Shown: positions 1 to 14,600 of the stretch, in pieces
Layout: each line of letters starts with the position of its first letter
Position numbering within the stretch: position 1 is the first letter of the stretch
NCBI GenBank assembly: GCA_013396525.1
Contig: VWYX01000621.1
Location: 372,001 to 436,000 of the forward strand
DNA: 64,000 nucleotides
Source: Chaetorhynchus papuensis
Lineage: Eukaryota; Chordata; Aves; Passeriformes; Rhipiduridae
Direction: 5' to 3'
The notes under the pieces: model-generated
The model's input: only the letters and a program-made list of their open reading frames with translations
Databases searched by the model: none
Told to the model about the DNA's origin: nothing
Position numbers and translations under genes: made by a program

Positions 1-3000
1 CTGGTTAGTCATTTTACACATAGCCCATGCCTTCTCATATGACAAAAAAGGATATTGGGAGAACAGCTCAGATGGAAGGGCACCAAGCACGCACACGTAC
101 AAATTAATGCTTAACATAACCCTTGCCCTGCATTTAGTTTTGCAATCCAAGTCCTTTCCTGAGTTACTCCATTCTAGATCGTAATTGAGATGGTGAAAGA
201 GTCCCAGCTGGATATGCCTTACCACAGGCTCAAATGTATCAAGCAGCTGGACTAAGAGAGCATCAGAGAAATCATCTGGCAAAAGCTGAAGTTTGCCTCA
301 GACACCAGAGGCAACAGTACCTCCTCCCATCAAGACACCTTCAGGCTGGCCAGAGACCACTGACAATGTCTGCACACACAGAGACACAAGCCTGAAATGC
401 TTCAGAACAGGCTGTAACCTGTGCACAAGCATCTTTTGTTCTTCCTGGTATTCTACAGTTCAGTGCACTTTAAAAAGGCACCACAGGCACTGCACCAGCC
501 ATGTTAAGAGAATATATCCCACATACTGATGTGCACGCACACAGGCGTGAATCTATACATATTTATTTAAATAGTTTAGTTAAAAATTGTTTTAAGTGCT
601 TGTACATAGAAATAAGTATGAATTCCATATGAATTGTGTAACTAAAGCCTGAAACAATTTACTTACCAGGGAGTCACCCACCACTTTCCAAGTTCAGAGA
701 TTTGTCTTTGGAGTACTTCAAACCAGACAAGCAAAGTACCAGCATTAAAAAGAAAAGTGGGACATTTCGTCAGCCCTTTTGTCTTTTCAAGCTACTTTAT
801 TCTGAAGGGACTAGAGAGAAACAATAGGGCCCCACAGTCCCATGAATATCCCACAGTTCCTTGTTACTACCTTGTCTGTCAATATGCACAGTCCACTGGC
901 TCATTCCAAAGCAGAGCCCTTCTCATCTGAAAGCACATCTCAGAATTTAAAGTTTAGCAGTGACTCAAGAAAAACAACCCTTTAAAACAAATACAGCATT
1001 AACAATTGTTTCTATAAAGATATAGGAGGAAAAGTGCTTTGGAGAACTCCCAGCAACAGAAACAAGGTCACTAGAGTTTTAGCAGTCTTTAGCTTATCTT
1101 AGCAACCTTGTGCCTCTGTCTGATACTAGAGTCAGTAGAAGACAGTCAACATTTTTTATCTTTCATTTGAAAAAATAGTAGGGGGATTTCCCAAACACGC
1201 AATTCTGTTTGATGTCAGGAAAAGCAGGTTTTATTTGCAGTGTCTGCAGTCAGGCTTCCGTGCCCTGGCAAAAGAGCCAGGTTAGTGTATAACCCAAGGT
1301 GAAACTGTGACAACCTTTGACAGATAACTGGTGTACATAACAGGAATGGAAGAACCCCTCCCAGGTAAGAAAGATGTAAGTGTGGCACATAGTGGAGTTT
1401 AAAAGCAGACTTAACTGATCCATAACAGGTCCAGGTTCCATCTGAAAAAATGATGTCTATTAGACTCTTGAGACTCAAACACCCATCTACCTAAATATCA
1501 TCCACGGATCCAGTAGTGAGACAACCACATAAACCTTCCCTGTGCAAATGGGCAAGCATTAAATCTCAGGAGACATGAGTGACAAAATCTATACAACCAC
1601 AGCTAGGCAAGGTGTAACCTTCTTACCCTGGGTGGCTGTATGCCAACAGACAATCACGACCTAAATTACGGTCTTCAGAATCATGATTTGAGACACAGAA
1701 AACACAGATCACAGGGAAGCACCCACACCATACACAACTCAAATCCAGAATGAGGCCCTAGACTCAGAATTACAGTATTTAAGCTATGGCCAGAAAGATA
1801 AAAGGAATCCCACCTCACTTTGCAAGGTACTTGGTGACTTAGAGAAGACAGAAATATAGAAAAAGTACCCCTCCTCCAATAAAAAATACACAAACACTAA
1901 GCCCAGACTCATCTAAAAGAGAATTCGGAAAGATGCCATCAGCAAAACACAAGGCAAAGTTTGGGTCTTGTTAGTGCTTTAGCTTGTGGCAGCAGAGTAA
2001 GAAGCACACAGATTTCCTTTGAATACCATTAGAAGTGAGATTACACACAAGTCATTAACCAAGATTAAACACAGGGCAAATTGCAATTTGAAACAAAAAG
2101 CAGAACCAGGTCTCAGCAAGTCCAAAAAATGTCGTGAACTGTCCTACCTAAAGGAGACAGAAAAATGCCTCAATCTTTACAATAAGAGTATTTTTTATTT
2201 TAATTTTATTGCCTTCATCTTCTTCCATTCTCAAACAATAATGGAATAGGAAGATGACAAATCCTTACCTGCTAGCAAGTAAGATGCAGAAACTAAAAGA
2301 CAGATGTTAAAAACTTTACCAAAAAGGGCGTTTTACTGCCACAGTAACAGCCATTTTCCATCCTGGTTTGGGAAGCAATACAGACACTTTCATAATGAAA
2401 CTCAAAGCACTTATACTACACTGGAGAAAGTACTATTTATTCTGAAACAGTCAGAAGTGATTAAGTCTATTAATAGAGCCAGTTATATACAGTAAGTACT
2501 TCCTGATATAACTGTATGAGACATATGTCAGAAAACAAAATCTCCAAGGAAATTAACGCCAATTTAAACAGAAAGATAAGTTTATAATGAATGACAGTAA
2601 GAACCTGATTCATCTTCCTCACAATTCTCCTCAATGGATTTCACACAAATGAATGTCACAGTAAGTTTCCACAGAAGTATGCAGATGACAACACAGAACT
2701 CACTGTTTTCAAGAGGTAGATACAAGGTTTAATAGGTGCAAAAATGTAGACTTCACTCAAGAGCACGGTCACACGGGATTCCATGTACAACGACATAATG
2801 AGATTGTTTCCACTATCCTGTTATCTTTTCAGCAAACTAATAGCAATGTTAGTCAAGATGATGACTTAGGCTTTTACTTAAATGGAATAATCTTGCTATA
2901 ATACTAATGCAGGGCTTACACTTAAAAATAATGGTTTCACTGGTCAAGAAGGCATGATTCATCCACTCTGCCAGGTGGGAAGAGGCAATGAGCTACTACA

Positions 3001-4164
3001 GATATTACTTGTCTAGCCATTTTTGAAACAGACTGTTGCTTGAGTAAAAATCCTGTACCGGAGAAATCCTGAGGGTTAAATCCACTGCCCATTGACATCA
3101 ACTGAAATAATTATTCCTCAGTTTCAAGTGACTGAGCCTCTAGTCATTTCAAAGTGCACTGCGGAATGTAGCAGTGGACAAGCCTTTTAAAGCAAGCTCA
3201 ATTTCATCCTTATTGCTGCTAAAAACACTATAGGAACTCAAACCTGTACAAAGGTATTAGACTTTAGTCCATGCTGCAAAATGCATTAAAATACCTGTTC
3301 ATAAAGAAGACTCAAATTCCATTGCATGCAAGTCAAATCTGATCAAACAGGTTGGGTAACAGCTGTTCAGGATTCTCCCAGTACGTTCCAACATCTGTAA
3401 GGCTACATGAGCAGTGTATCAGCAGCAGTGTTGATAAAAGATGGCAAAAGAGGTGTGTTCACACACACCCATACACCCTCCCCCCCCAAACACACCTCCA
3501 GTGCTTTCAAGTTCAGGATTCCTTGTGCAAGTAATAGAGTGAGTGGGTAAAACACACCCTACACTTCCTCAAAACAGTGGACTGATATGACAGGTCACAA
3601 ACAGAAGGACAAGTATAAAACTTTGCTGAACTGAAGGCAACAGGGCCCAGACTCAATTTCATCTACTGTGTTCTCCAGTTTTCATAGCTAAAGAACAAGA
3701 TAAATCAACTTATTAGCAAGGGACAAATAGCTCCACTGGAAAGGATTCAAGTTTTTCTCCTTACAAGCATCAAACTTACGCAAACCAACTTGCTGCTTGC
3801 CTGCATTTGGAATTTCTATTTGACTCCAATTCATGTGTCAAAATGAGCAGGTTTTTTTCCAAAGCTGCTTTTTCGGTAACAGATCAGAAACTGACAAGAG
3901 GACAGCTGCCAACCTTAAAGCTAACATACAAAATAGTTTTGGTCAAGCTGATCTGAAAGTAATTCTGAACTGAAAAAGAAAACTTAAGAAACTGACTGGA
4001 TTCCATCATTTATAATGTATAATAAGAGGGCAACCATAGCTACCAATTCCTCTGATATTGTGGTTTTACCCCTTCATTTTCACACAACTGATCAATTTGT
4101 AAAAATTTCCAAGGGCAAGTGCACTGAACGTTGCAGAAAATGCAAAAGAGAAAGCAATAAGGGC
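1..4164. other. Downstream flank, no gene recognised
   Basis: AT-rich, with no reading frame resembling a known protein. Further AATAAA motifs on the minus strand at 2436-2441, 2205-2210, 2194-2199, 1230-1235 and 796-801 leave open a distal 3' UTR form of PPP6R3. A short C-run plus CA-rich patch lies at about 3460-3495. Confidence 0.5.
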
Positions 4165-5578
4165 AGTGACATACATGTGGGTTTTTTATTTCTGATGCAA
4201 TGTAATGTTTAGGCACGTTGTTTGGGACGCCTTCTAGAATAAATCATTGGCCATTGTTTAGAATATCCTTTTGGCTTTAAATACTGGTCAGGAAAACAAA
4301 TGATGTAAAAAATAAATGAATATAACTATTACAGAAACAAAAATGGTTTTGCGTCTAAAAGTGCAGGAGTATTTTAACCCTTTCACCAGACAATGTGGCA
4401 ATATACAGTATATTGCTTCTGTTTGTTTGAGAAGGCTGTTGGAATTTTACACTGACATAGAAAATTATAAATTACACAGAATTAGTTTCCATAATCACTA
4501 TATATATACACAAACCAGCTGTGAAAAAACTGGTTCAGAACATACAAATGAAAGCCTCACACAGATCAGTACAGTGAAATTAACAATTAACATGCTCTGC
4601 TGCCAAAATTTGTATTAAAAACACTATTTACTTTTAAAATGCATGTACTGTAATTACATTAGCAGCACGGGCATTTCTTTTACTTGACTTGTCTAAAAGG
4701 ATTATAGCGTTTTAAATACGCAGATTGTTCTGAAATGTTCCATTGTATAATGCTTGGTATTAAACTAAATCTTGGTGAACTGTTTAAAAGGCAGGTGAAC
4801 CACTTAAACACAACAAGCCATGTGCACTCCAAATATTCTAGTGTTTCACCTGGAAGGTATTGTTTCAAGCAAACTAGACTTAACAGAACATATGGCTTTA
4901 CAGTAACATCAATTTGTCAACTAAGCTGTTGCAATAAATACTTAAAATCTCTACCAATAGACTTACATTTTTTGATCTGTTTTGAACAATACAGAAAACA
5001 ATTACCAATTAAAAAACCTGTTGTAAAATGTTGAACACCAAAAAATTCTTATTTAAATCACTTTTGTAAGCTAAAACAACCAAAATAACATTTATAGGGC
5101 ATTTCAGTTTCAGAAAAAACATGAATTTTCTTTTTCTTTTTTACAAGGTGAAAAATGTAAGAAAACTGCTAAATACTTTGGTCACACTAATCGTCAAATA
5201 GTTATGTCTCAAATACATTAGATTTTTGTATTCACTTTTTTATAAAACTATTCTTACAGCCATTTTAACTATAGTAACACTACTGTCATCATTACATGGG
5301 TAGCAGGATCTTATTTCACAGGCCCCCCATTATTTAGAACAATACAATATAAACATACGCAAAAATTATTGGTATTTCTCAATTTGCAATATTTTTACAC
5401 TTATGAATTTCTGTACAATGTCTTAAAATCTAGAATATAAATGTTGCTGGTCCTGATTCCTTGCGAAATTAGTGCAGCAGTGACTGGCTTCAACAGGGTC
5501 TAGATGATATCCTCAAGAAACACTCAAACACCTGGACATCAGTTCTTTCTCTTCAGCCAAGGTAGCAGACATCACATA
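4165..5578 (-). other. PPP6R3: PPP6R3 3' UTR (proximal form)
   Basis: AT-rich sequence between the stop codon and the first good poly(A) signal on the minus strand. On the transcript strand it contains a Pumilio-type UGUAUAUA site at 4510-4503. The 5' limit is certain; the 3' limit is inferred from the signal at 4185-4190. A longer 3' UTR is possible. Confidence 0.6.
4185..4190 (-). terminator. PPP6R3: Candidate poly(A) signal AATAAA
   Basis: The first AATAAA on the transcript strand after the stop, about 1.39 kb downstream of it. A U-run lies just 3' (reading AAAAAACCC, then UGUAUGU), consistent with a downstream GU-rich element. Cleavage would fall near 4165-4175. Confidence 0.5.
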
Positions 5579-5630
5579 TCATACAGGGCCATTAACAGAT
5601 GCCTCTCCTAAATGGGTGTGTTGATCAGTC
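5579..5630 (-). CDS. PPP6R3: PPP6R3 exon 23, coding part (residues 857-873, stop)
   Basis: The acceptor ttggcctcttag is followed by G ACT GAT CAA. The peptide is [17 protein letters not shown] followed by TGA at 5581-5579. The middle differs from the mammalian tail I recall, but the last residues VNGPV match, which fixes the exon and its phase. The exon continues into the 3' UTR. Confidence 0.93.
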
Positions 5631-8600
5631 CTAAGAGGCCAAAAAAACCAGATGTAAGTCCACAGGAAAGATTCTTAACAAATTAAGGTAGGTGCAATAA
5701 AAACCAAGCCAAAAACCAACAGCCCCAGATCCTGTGTAGCACAACCTGTGAACTGAAGGAAGGAAACATGTGCTAAGAACACGCTCATCCCAATTATCTT
5801 CTGCAGTCCAGCATTTCTGGAGTCCTTATTTCCTAATTAAGCACAGCACTCAATTAACTGAGCACACCACTGAAGAATGTGTAATCTTCATTAACCGAGA
5901 TACTAAGTGATCTCTAGAGATGTGGTATCTCAGAGAATTACTAATAAAGAGCATATTTCTGATACTTATCCAAATCTTATTCTGTGAGGCAAAATGTGAT
6001 ACTGGGAGTATTTAAGGTTGCACTGGAAAGCCAGCAGCTAAGACACAACAGGAAAAACAAGAGCGTCTTAAAAAATTGCTTTAGTTACTAATCTAATCCA
6101 CAAACAGCCTTTCACAAATATTTCGAATGTCAGTCCATTAGGATGAAATGTTCATGAAGTATGGAGGAAAATGGAGAGCAAACCTTCAAGAGTGAAAACA
6201 GTAACAGTATATACATTTCTAGATAAAGTTTAGTGCAAACGTGGGCTTAGTTGCTCTAGACTAGCACAAAGATCAAACCAATGCACGAGGACATTAAAAA
6301 TACGCAAGCAACAGAGGCAAAAAAATCTCAAATTCCATTCAGTGCAAGTCCATAAAATACATTTGAAGATTCTCTAAAAGAATGCAAATACTGCTTGAAA
6401 CTACAGATGAGGAAAGTTACCTGCAACTCCTGTTCTCTGATGGTGGACATCACAGAGAAGCCACTCTGGGGTCCGTGCTCTACATGCACATGACCAGCAG
6501 GAGCCCCCTAGCTAAGTCTTTGGCTGCTAAGCTCTAAAAACACTTTTTAAAAAACATATGTAAACATTAGAGAAAAGACAGACAGCACTAGAAAAAAGCA
6601 CACATATTTTAGAGCAACCTGGAAGATAAGAAACAAATGCTGCATGGACAGGAAGCGTGACAGTCTGCACAACTGTCACTCACTTATTAAATGGAAAAAA
6701 GTCCATGACATAACAGGGCTCCTAGCAGAGATTACTCCTGCTAGCCACCAGCCAGAGACCTACCTAGGGGACTCCTTCCACTAGTCATACACACATGGAG
6801 CCCCAAAAGCACCATTATTTTTATCTTGGTATTTATCCTGTGCTTATGAGGATCTACTGCGACAGCCACCTTTAGAGAAAGGCCCGAGCTTTGCTGAGGT
6901 CAGCAGGATTCAATGAAAGGAGTTCCTTGAGATTTCCCACAACCCAAAAACAACCTAGCAAACTGCTAGTTCTGACAGCCCTCTGTTGGTTCAGACAAGC
7001 ATCTTTACTCAAAAGGTAATCACCTAGTACCCAAGGACTTCTTCCCTACAATTTAATGCTTATGAGCATTAAAAAAATATTGTCATCTTGATAAAGACAG
7101 TATCTCTAGGAGAGGCTGTGAAAGAATTTTTGGGTTTCCCACTTTAAGTATACAGGGTTGTTTTTTCTGATTAGAATCCCCTTCTTGATCAAATCTGAGA
7201 TTTATGCAGAGCAGAAAGTTAGAAGAAAGGAGCTGATTAAATACTAGCTCATAAACAAGTCTTAAAAACCTGAATTTATATTTGTCAAACATGCTTACAT
7301 CTTTTTAGTCCACATACAGTATAATCAGAACATGTAGTAGAGCTGTATGCATCAATTCACTATTCTAACTTGGTAATATTGTCACAAAACAGAATGGAGA
7401 CATTTATTAGTCCCTGCAAGAAAAAATAGATTTTTGATGACTCAAGAGTCTTACAATTAACAGAAAACTCAACTTTGTGAGAATTTAATAAAATAAATGC
7501 AAGCACATTTTTAGATTGAGCTAAAGTCAATCTCTTTAGATCAATCCTATTAGAAAAGCACACAACCTGCTATTTAGAGAATTGAAAGCATCCTTGAATG
7601 CAGTTACCTCTGTTCTGGACTGCTGTTAGTACGCTGAAGACCTGAAGGGACCTCTTCTGCAACCTCTGTATTCTCTTCTACTACATATTTACAAGAAGGA
7701 TCCTGCGAGGTAGTCAATTTTCCTTCCTCACTTAAAAAACAAAATAAAACAAAAGCAAGAAGTTATTTAATGTATTTAACTTTTAAATTTATTTGTAGGG
7801 AATTTCAGGCAGCAGGAGAAAAAACTGGGACGGGTCCGTATTTCACATGCAAATGGATTTTAAGTTATGATTGCAACATGAAGATCAAGCATATGGCTCT
7901 AGACTTTACAAACACTTAATGATGCACTGGTGTTCACATCCATTAAAACTTGACTGGATAAAAGGGCAGGGAACACAGTGATTGCAAATAAGATCAGAAA
8001 CGACAAAAGGAATGTATGTGATGCCTGAAGTGATAATGATCACAGTCACGATCCTTTACTATACATACCGATAGGATTTCAACACTCTGAAGCCAGAAGT
8101 ATGCAAAAATGGAAGAAAGTATAAAAGAAATTCAAGATTCCCTCAGAAATCGGCATTAATAAAATCTGTCCATGAAACATATCAGCAAAATCATTATCTC
8201 ATCACTATCATACATATTAGAACTCCCTAGTAACTCCACAGTGAATACTATGTATGGTTTATGGAGTACAAAGATTGCAGCCCAATCTACTTCACAAACT
8301 TCCTCTTACAGACAAAATCAAAGTTCAGTGGAAAAGCTGTACACTCACACTATATAAGACAGTACCATGTAACCAGGCAGCCTCAAAAGTCATTAGCAAA
8401 CAAATCTTCTGGTTTGCCTCTAAACCCAAACTTTTCTGCCTCTCTATTCCACCCTCTTCCACCTCAGTCACACCATTATGAGTGCACTAAAATACAAATT
8501 TGAGCATATATACCTGCAAGAGATAGTTACAAAGTAGCTCTGAAGTAGACAAACATCAATCTTATACCTCTGTGGCAACAAATCTATTTATTCAAGAAGT

Positions 8601-11600
8601 GCCAATCTCCTCTGCTGGTTTTCTTCCTATTCTCACAGTTCTCCTTTCCATGGATCCTTTAAATTTCAATGAATCCTTCTCTTTTCTCCTTCTATCCTGC
8701 AGAGCCTGCAAAAATACTGTCTTTTGCATTGCAATCTCTCATCAAGTTTTCCCCATCTAATCTCCCCATCTCATTTGCCTTGGTAGTCTTTGCATTCCTT
8801 CCCAATAAAACATTTGTCACCATCACCATCAGAAGTGGTGTCCTTGGTATTTTTATTTTTTGAAAAGGCAGTCTCTGCTAGTATTCTTCCTTCTTATTCT
8901 CCACTCTGATCTAAATTCAGAGAACACTTTTTTGTCCTTTCCAGCTTTCCACAAATTAACTACTGTGCTTAAAAATCCCCTCAACGTTGACTTCAACACC
9001 ATCAATTTTCTACTGACAGAAACCTAGGTAAAGCTGAAGTCTGAAAGCATCCACTTTGAAAGGCAAACAGTACAGAGTAGTACCTCCTCTCACTACTCTA
9101 ACTGTCCCTTAATTTAGACCTTTTCCTAGCAAGTTGATTAAAAAAATGCCACTTGAGCATTGACTCACTATGAAGCTGCACATCTCTGTAGCAGAGTATA
9201 ACACACTCTACATTTAAAACCTCATCTTTGAGCCCCCTTGTATGTTTCTTCAACATTCCCTTCCAAATCAAGATCCCAGAGTCCCCATGACTAGAAATTT
9301 TCAACAGGCAATTGGACAGAGTGCCAGGTAATCTCATCTGGGCTCCCTTTCCCATAAAAGATTGGACCAGATAAACTTTCAAGGTCCCTTCTGACTAAGG
9401 CAAATCTATGTATTGCCTCCCTTTGCACCTCTATGTCCTTTTAACTACAGTTCCAGCAGGTAATTCCATGAAGGTAGGCAGGAACTGTCACCAGATGCTG
9501 CCTCCTCATTTTAGTTTTTGCACCAGTATCAGAAGTCACACAACTTGGAAGTGCATGTGAGCTAAACTAGTTTAAAGAGAAGTTTAAAGACACCATGGAT
9601 AACTAAATCAAATTTGCAAACATCTAACGTCTAAGAGTGAAGACCATGTAAAAGCATTGTGAGAAAGACAGCAAACTGGAGAGCAGACACATAATTTACT
9701 AAATCAGCAGTGCACCATGGATGGCTTCATGTCACATCGATCTGCACAGAGTCCCAACACTTCTCTAAAGTGCTTTGGTTCATTCCTCTATCAAAGCCAT
9801 TTGATTTAGAAGCGCTGTGCAGTCACAAATTTTCCCTCCTCTGTCCTGAAAAACCATCTGAAATTAAGTCACTCAGAAAATCAAAAGGATGGAAACAAGA
9901 GTGATGGAAAGCTGCTTGGTTTTCAAGGTCTATTCATTTTGGACGGTTCAGGAATTATCTCCTACCACTAACAGGATGAAGTAAAATTAATTTAAACAAC
10001 AGGTAATTAGGTAAGGACTAACAGTGAAACAGTTTCTTACACTGAAATTGACTCAGGGTTGTTTTTTTAAAGCAATTTTCAAGACATACTGACAATTTCT
10101 TTTCAATACTTAAAGCTAGAATAGGGACAGATACTAGGAAGTTACTCTAAAAGAATGAGAAGAGGGTTGCATGTCAAAATGCTCTAGCAGTGCGTTCCAA
10201 TTTGTGAACATCAGGGTGGAGGCAGGACACACCAGCTGCAATAAAGGCAAAATTTTTGCAGGTCAGACTGTTTGTAGCCTCTGTTTCCCTACATAAATAT
10301 TTGATACTAAATAAAAACCATGTGATCATTGAATCTGAGATCACAATATCTTAGTAGATGGGATGGAGTAGACAACACTGAAATGTGCTTTATTCTCATA
10401 AAAGGATCACAGTGTTGACATACATACAACATAGAATTTGACCATATTGTAAAACACTTATTCCTGACTCTTTGCATCAGAAGACAGCAAAATTAAGAAG
10501 TTGTTCTTCCAGTTATTCTAAAATTCCATGTGCAACCTGTAGTCCAGAACAGATTTAACACCCTCATGCATACCACCAACAGTGATCACCCCAAGTGTCT
10601 GATGAGCTACACTCAAAGAGCAGTGCCTGGCTGGCCTTCAGCTTCTGTCTTCCATCCTCCTGGATGACAAGAATGAAATTCCAATCCAACTCTAAGAATT
10701 CTGTGCAAAATTTTAAAAGCTTAGTTTTGATGTGCAATGTTAAAAGAACTGTACATGAAAAATGCACAATAATGTGCACCAGGGACAAAAGCTGGGTCAA
10801 GTCTTCTGCTAATAACCTTCCACTGAAACTAAATAAGTAAAGTCTTGACAAGTAAAGTCGCATGTTACAATAACTAATTAGAAGAAAAATTTCAAAACAA
10901 TTACTTTCAAAGGTCTCTAGTTAAAGCCTCAGGAATTATCACTTAAAAAGAACTCTCTTTGATGACACAGCATTCCATCAACCACATCATTTTATTTACA
11001 AGGTGGGAAGACAATAAATAGGCATTCTCACCTTTTGAAAACGGCGGTTTCAGTTTTAGCATCTACAGTTAGGCTCAGTGTCTCCTTCATGCTGCCATTC
11101 ATGACTGTCTCGGTTACCTTGTCTGCATTTTCCACATCATCCTCTCCATCTGAGCTGGCCTCCATAGCAACACTTCCTGGGGCTACAAGTAGAAATAGAA
11201 GCAATTTAGTACATGGCTGGTTATGTTTCTATTTCATGTGCAAGCACATAAGCCAGTATAACAAGAACAGTATGTCTGCAGTTTTGCATACTTCTTGAAT
11301 TCTTCCTTACAGAGAATGTCACCTTTCTGCAAGTGTCACATACAGAATGAGCATGAGCATTACTTACAGATGGCTTAAGAAAAAGACAGTCTGCAACTTT
11401 TTTTTTTCATTTTGACTGACAATGGTTACTGCAACAGTTTTGCCTAAACAAGGCCTTAGTAGGATTACAGTGATGAATTATTTTTCTGTACAGTCAAATT
11501 CATGACAAGTCTACATAGTACAAATTTGACACTAAGTTTCCAAGTACTGACAAACCCCTGGGATGTCCAGTCTGCCTGGACTTCTCACCTGCACTTCTTG

Positions 11601-14600
11601 ATCCCTCTGGTAATGACAGATACAAAAAAAGCTCATTAAAATATTTTTGTCCTTTTAACCAGTTCATGCGCATGGAAAAAACAATTAGTGCATGCACAGT
11701 AAAGGTGGCTTAGAAAGGCATGAGCAGCAAGGAGAGATTTGAACACATTGAGGCTACTGGCCTATTGCCACATAGGACAAGATGGGAACCTACCATTCTT
11801 TATGGGCACCAGCTCAGCTAAATGCTGACCCAGGTGAGAGGATTCTCTAACAGAATACACTTTGTTTCTTTGTAATGCTTTGCTGTTCAGGATCTGCAGA
11901 CTTTTTAGAGGTAACAGTAACACTGGCTCTTGTTTTAAATTGGAAACTATTTAAAACAGTTTAGAAATTCTCTGACCAGTCACTTTTATTACCTGGTAGA
12001 AAAGCAGCAGAGCCAGAGAAGAACCTCTGGAAAATTAAAAGTTTAAGATTCAGGAAGATTTTTCTTACATACAACTCCTACAGTCAAGCCATTTGCATTT
12101 GTGAATGCGGTTTACTTACTCTCTAGCTGCGTTGTAAGAGTAGTTACATTTGCACTCAAGGGATCACCTGGATCTGTGTTTGTTTCCATTTCCACAGGAG
12201 AATTACTTCTTAAGGAGTCTTTTGAGCTTCAAGTAGAATAAAAGAACTTTAGAAACATTTCTGAACAGCAAAATGAAGTGTTCTTAAAATAGTATTAGTT
12301 CTCTATGGAAGCTATAAGGCCTAGAACTATACTGAAACTGAATTACAGCAAGTTTGTTTCTGAGAGTCCTGGAAAGATGTTAAATAGAAGTTTAGTAATG
12401 CAAAATGCACCAGAATGGAGCTGAGGATGTTTGATGGTCATTTTATTTTGCCTTGTTTGATTTTGTTACACTACAAGAAGTAGTGGACGTGTCCCTGGTA
12501 AGTAAGGCATACAGGTATCACCAGCTCCTTGCAGCATTTCCAAGCATTTTTAACTGATTTTCTAAAAACATTTCTCCAACTTGATAGCTCTCTGTTGAGA
12601 CTGCCAATGCAGTCATCAACCACTACAAAAGTGATTTCACTACTTGATTTTATATACAGTGTATCTACAAGTTTTTCATTCTAAAGGAACTCAGATGACA
12701 AGATTTGGCCACTTGAAAAAAGTCTCACCATTTACAGAATGTCTCTTCTATCCAGTAATGTGGCAACTCCAAGTCTTCATTTTCTAGGCACTTAATCTGA
12801 TTATCTATTTACCTGCCTCAATTGTGAAGCAACACTGTTTTATGTTGGAAAAATTCATTCTTTTATATCTGAGCTGTTTTAATGCCCAGACAGAAAGTCA
12901 AAAGCATAAAAGCAAAGCAAAGTCATCTAATATGAGAAGGAATCAGTCTTAACTGCCAATATTTGGCAACTCAAAATTTATGTCTATTTGATTAGATACA
13001 TACACAAGACCGCAGCTGAGCGTAGAGTTCAATCCAAAAAAAGAACAGCAATATCTTGGGTGTTCTCAAAATAGTGCAGAACTGCCTAACCTAGTTATCA
13101 CAGCTGCATAACTATATGAAATTTAAAAAAAAGAAAACTCCCAACCTATTTGTTTTATAACATCCACATCTTCAACTATTTTTGTAACTTTTACATTCAA
13201 CAGTTCACTGAGTTCAGTCTACACTAAAAAAAAATAATAAAAAAATTACAGCCCAAATTTTGGTCCGAGACTAATATCAAAGGACCCAGATGCTCATAAA
13301 AACTCTTTAAAACAATGACCCTAGTACCCATCCATCCTGGAAAGGGAGACCATACAAACACATGCTGCTGGAACACACAGGACTCTTCAGACACTTTACA
13401 TACACCTTGTATTCCACCAGAACACAGGCTTGTGTAGAGATGGACACCCCATGAAAACCAAACTCACCCTGACTACCTGACATCCTTACCTCAAAGAGGA
13501 TGTAAAGTCAGAAAAGGAAGCCCAGCCAGTTTCTTTAGCTGGCACAGGAGCTTCAGTACTCCACACGGCAGAGCCAACAGAATCCAGACTGGCGCCATGT
13601 GCAGTCTCCATGGGTACATCGAAATTCGCTGACCAATTAGGTGCTGAAAAACCATCATGAAGTTCATTAGGAACAAATTTCAATAAAGAACATGGGTGCA
13701 CATATGCCTAACACACTGATTCTCTCTATGTAGATTCCATAAAGAGAAGCAAAATTCATAACTAGACTTCAAAGCACATGCAGAAAAATCCTGTACATCA
13801 GGTTAAAAAGTAAAACGTGTTCCCTAAAAGGAAAATTCTGCTAATAAGGCAGAATTTTAAGATCAGTAACTCAGTACTCTGCTAAAAAAAAATATAGTTT
13901 ATCTGAAGAACAAAACTAATAAAACATATTAGATCATAAGTACAATCCCACTTTATCCTTTAAATTAACTTCAGCATTTGTTACCATTTTTCAACTAATT
14001 TCTATAATAACGAAAATCTTAAGTTTTCATCCCTTTTTCAATTTCTTCAAATAATTTCTCATGCACTAACACCACTGCTAAGTTTCAGAAAAGTTTAAGG
14101 CTTTTTACAACTTAAAATATTTATTGATATTTTAAATTTGGGAGCAACTGTGAATAGCATCTAATTTAGGATAGGCCAATTCAAAATACTTCACCTACCC
14201 AAGGGAAACATGTTTTTCATTAACACTTACATACAAAAAAACAGGCTGAAAAGGAAGCTCTGACTAGCAATTAGAAATTCCAACCCAGGCAGATATGGGA
14301 GGAGACCCACATGGATCAAAACTTGTTTGACACACAGATGCCAACGACACCAATCTGACAAAAGAAAAGAAAACCCTTAACTTTTCCTTCTATTTTAATT
14401 TAATTCCTTACAGTCTAGATAAACACAGGGCTTTTACCTACAGACATTGTCAGTTTAACAAAAGCCAGTTTAGTCTGACTTGAATGTGAAAACTTTTCAA
14501 CCAATTACATCAGTTAAGATTCCACATAAGAGTCTCCTGATGTGCATTCTTCATTCACATTTGAAACCAGAACAATACAAGTTCACTTAGCTTCTGTAGG

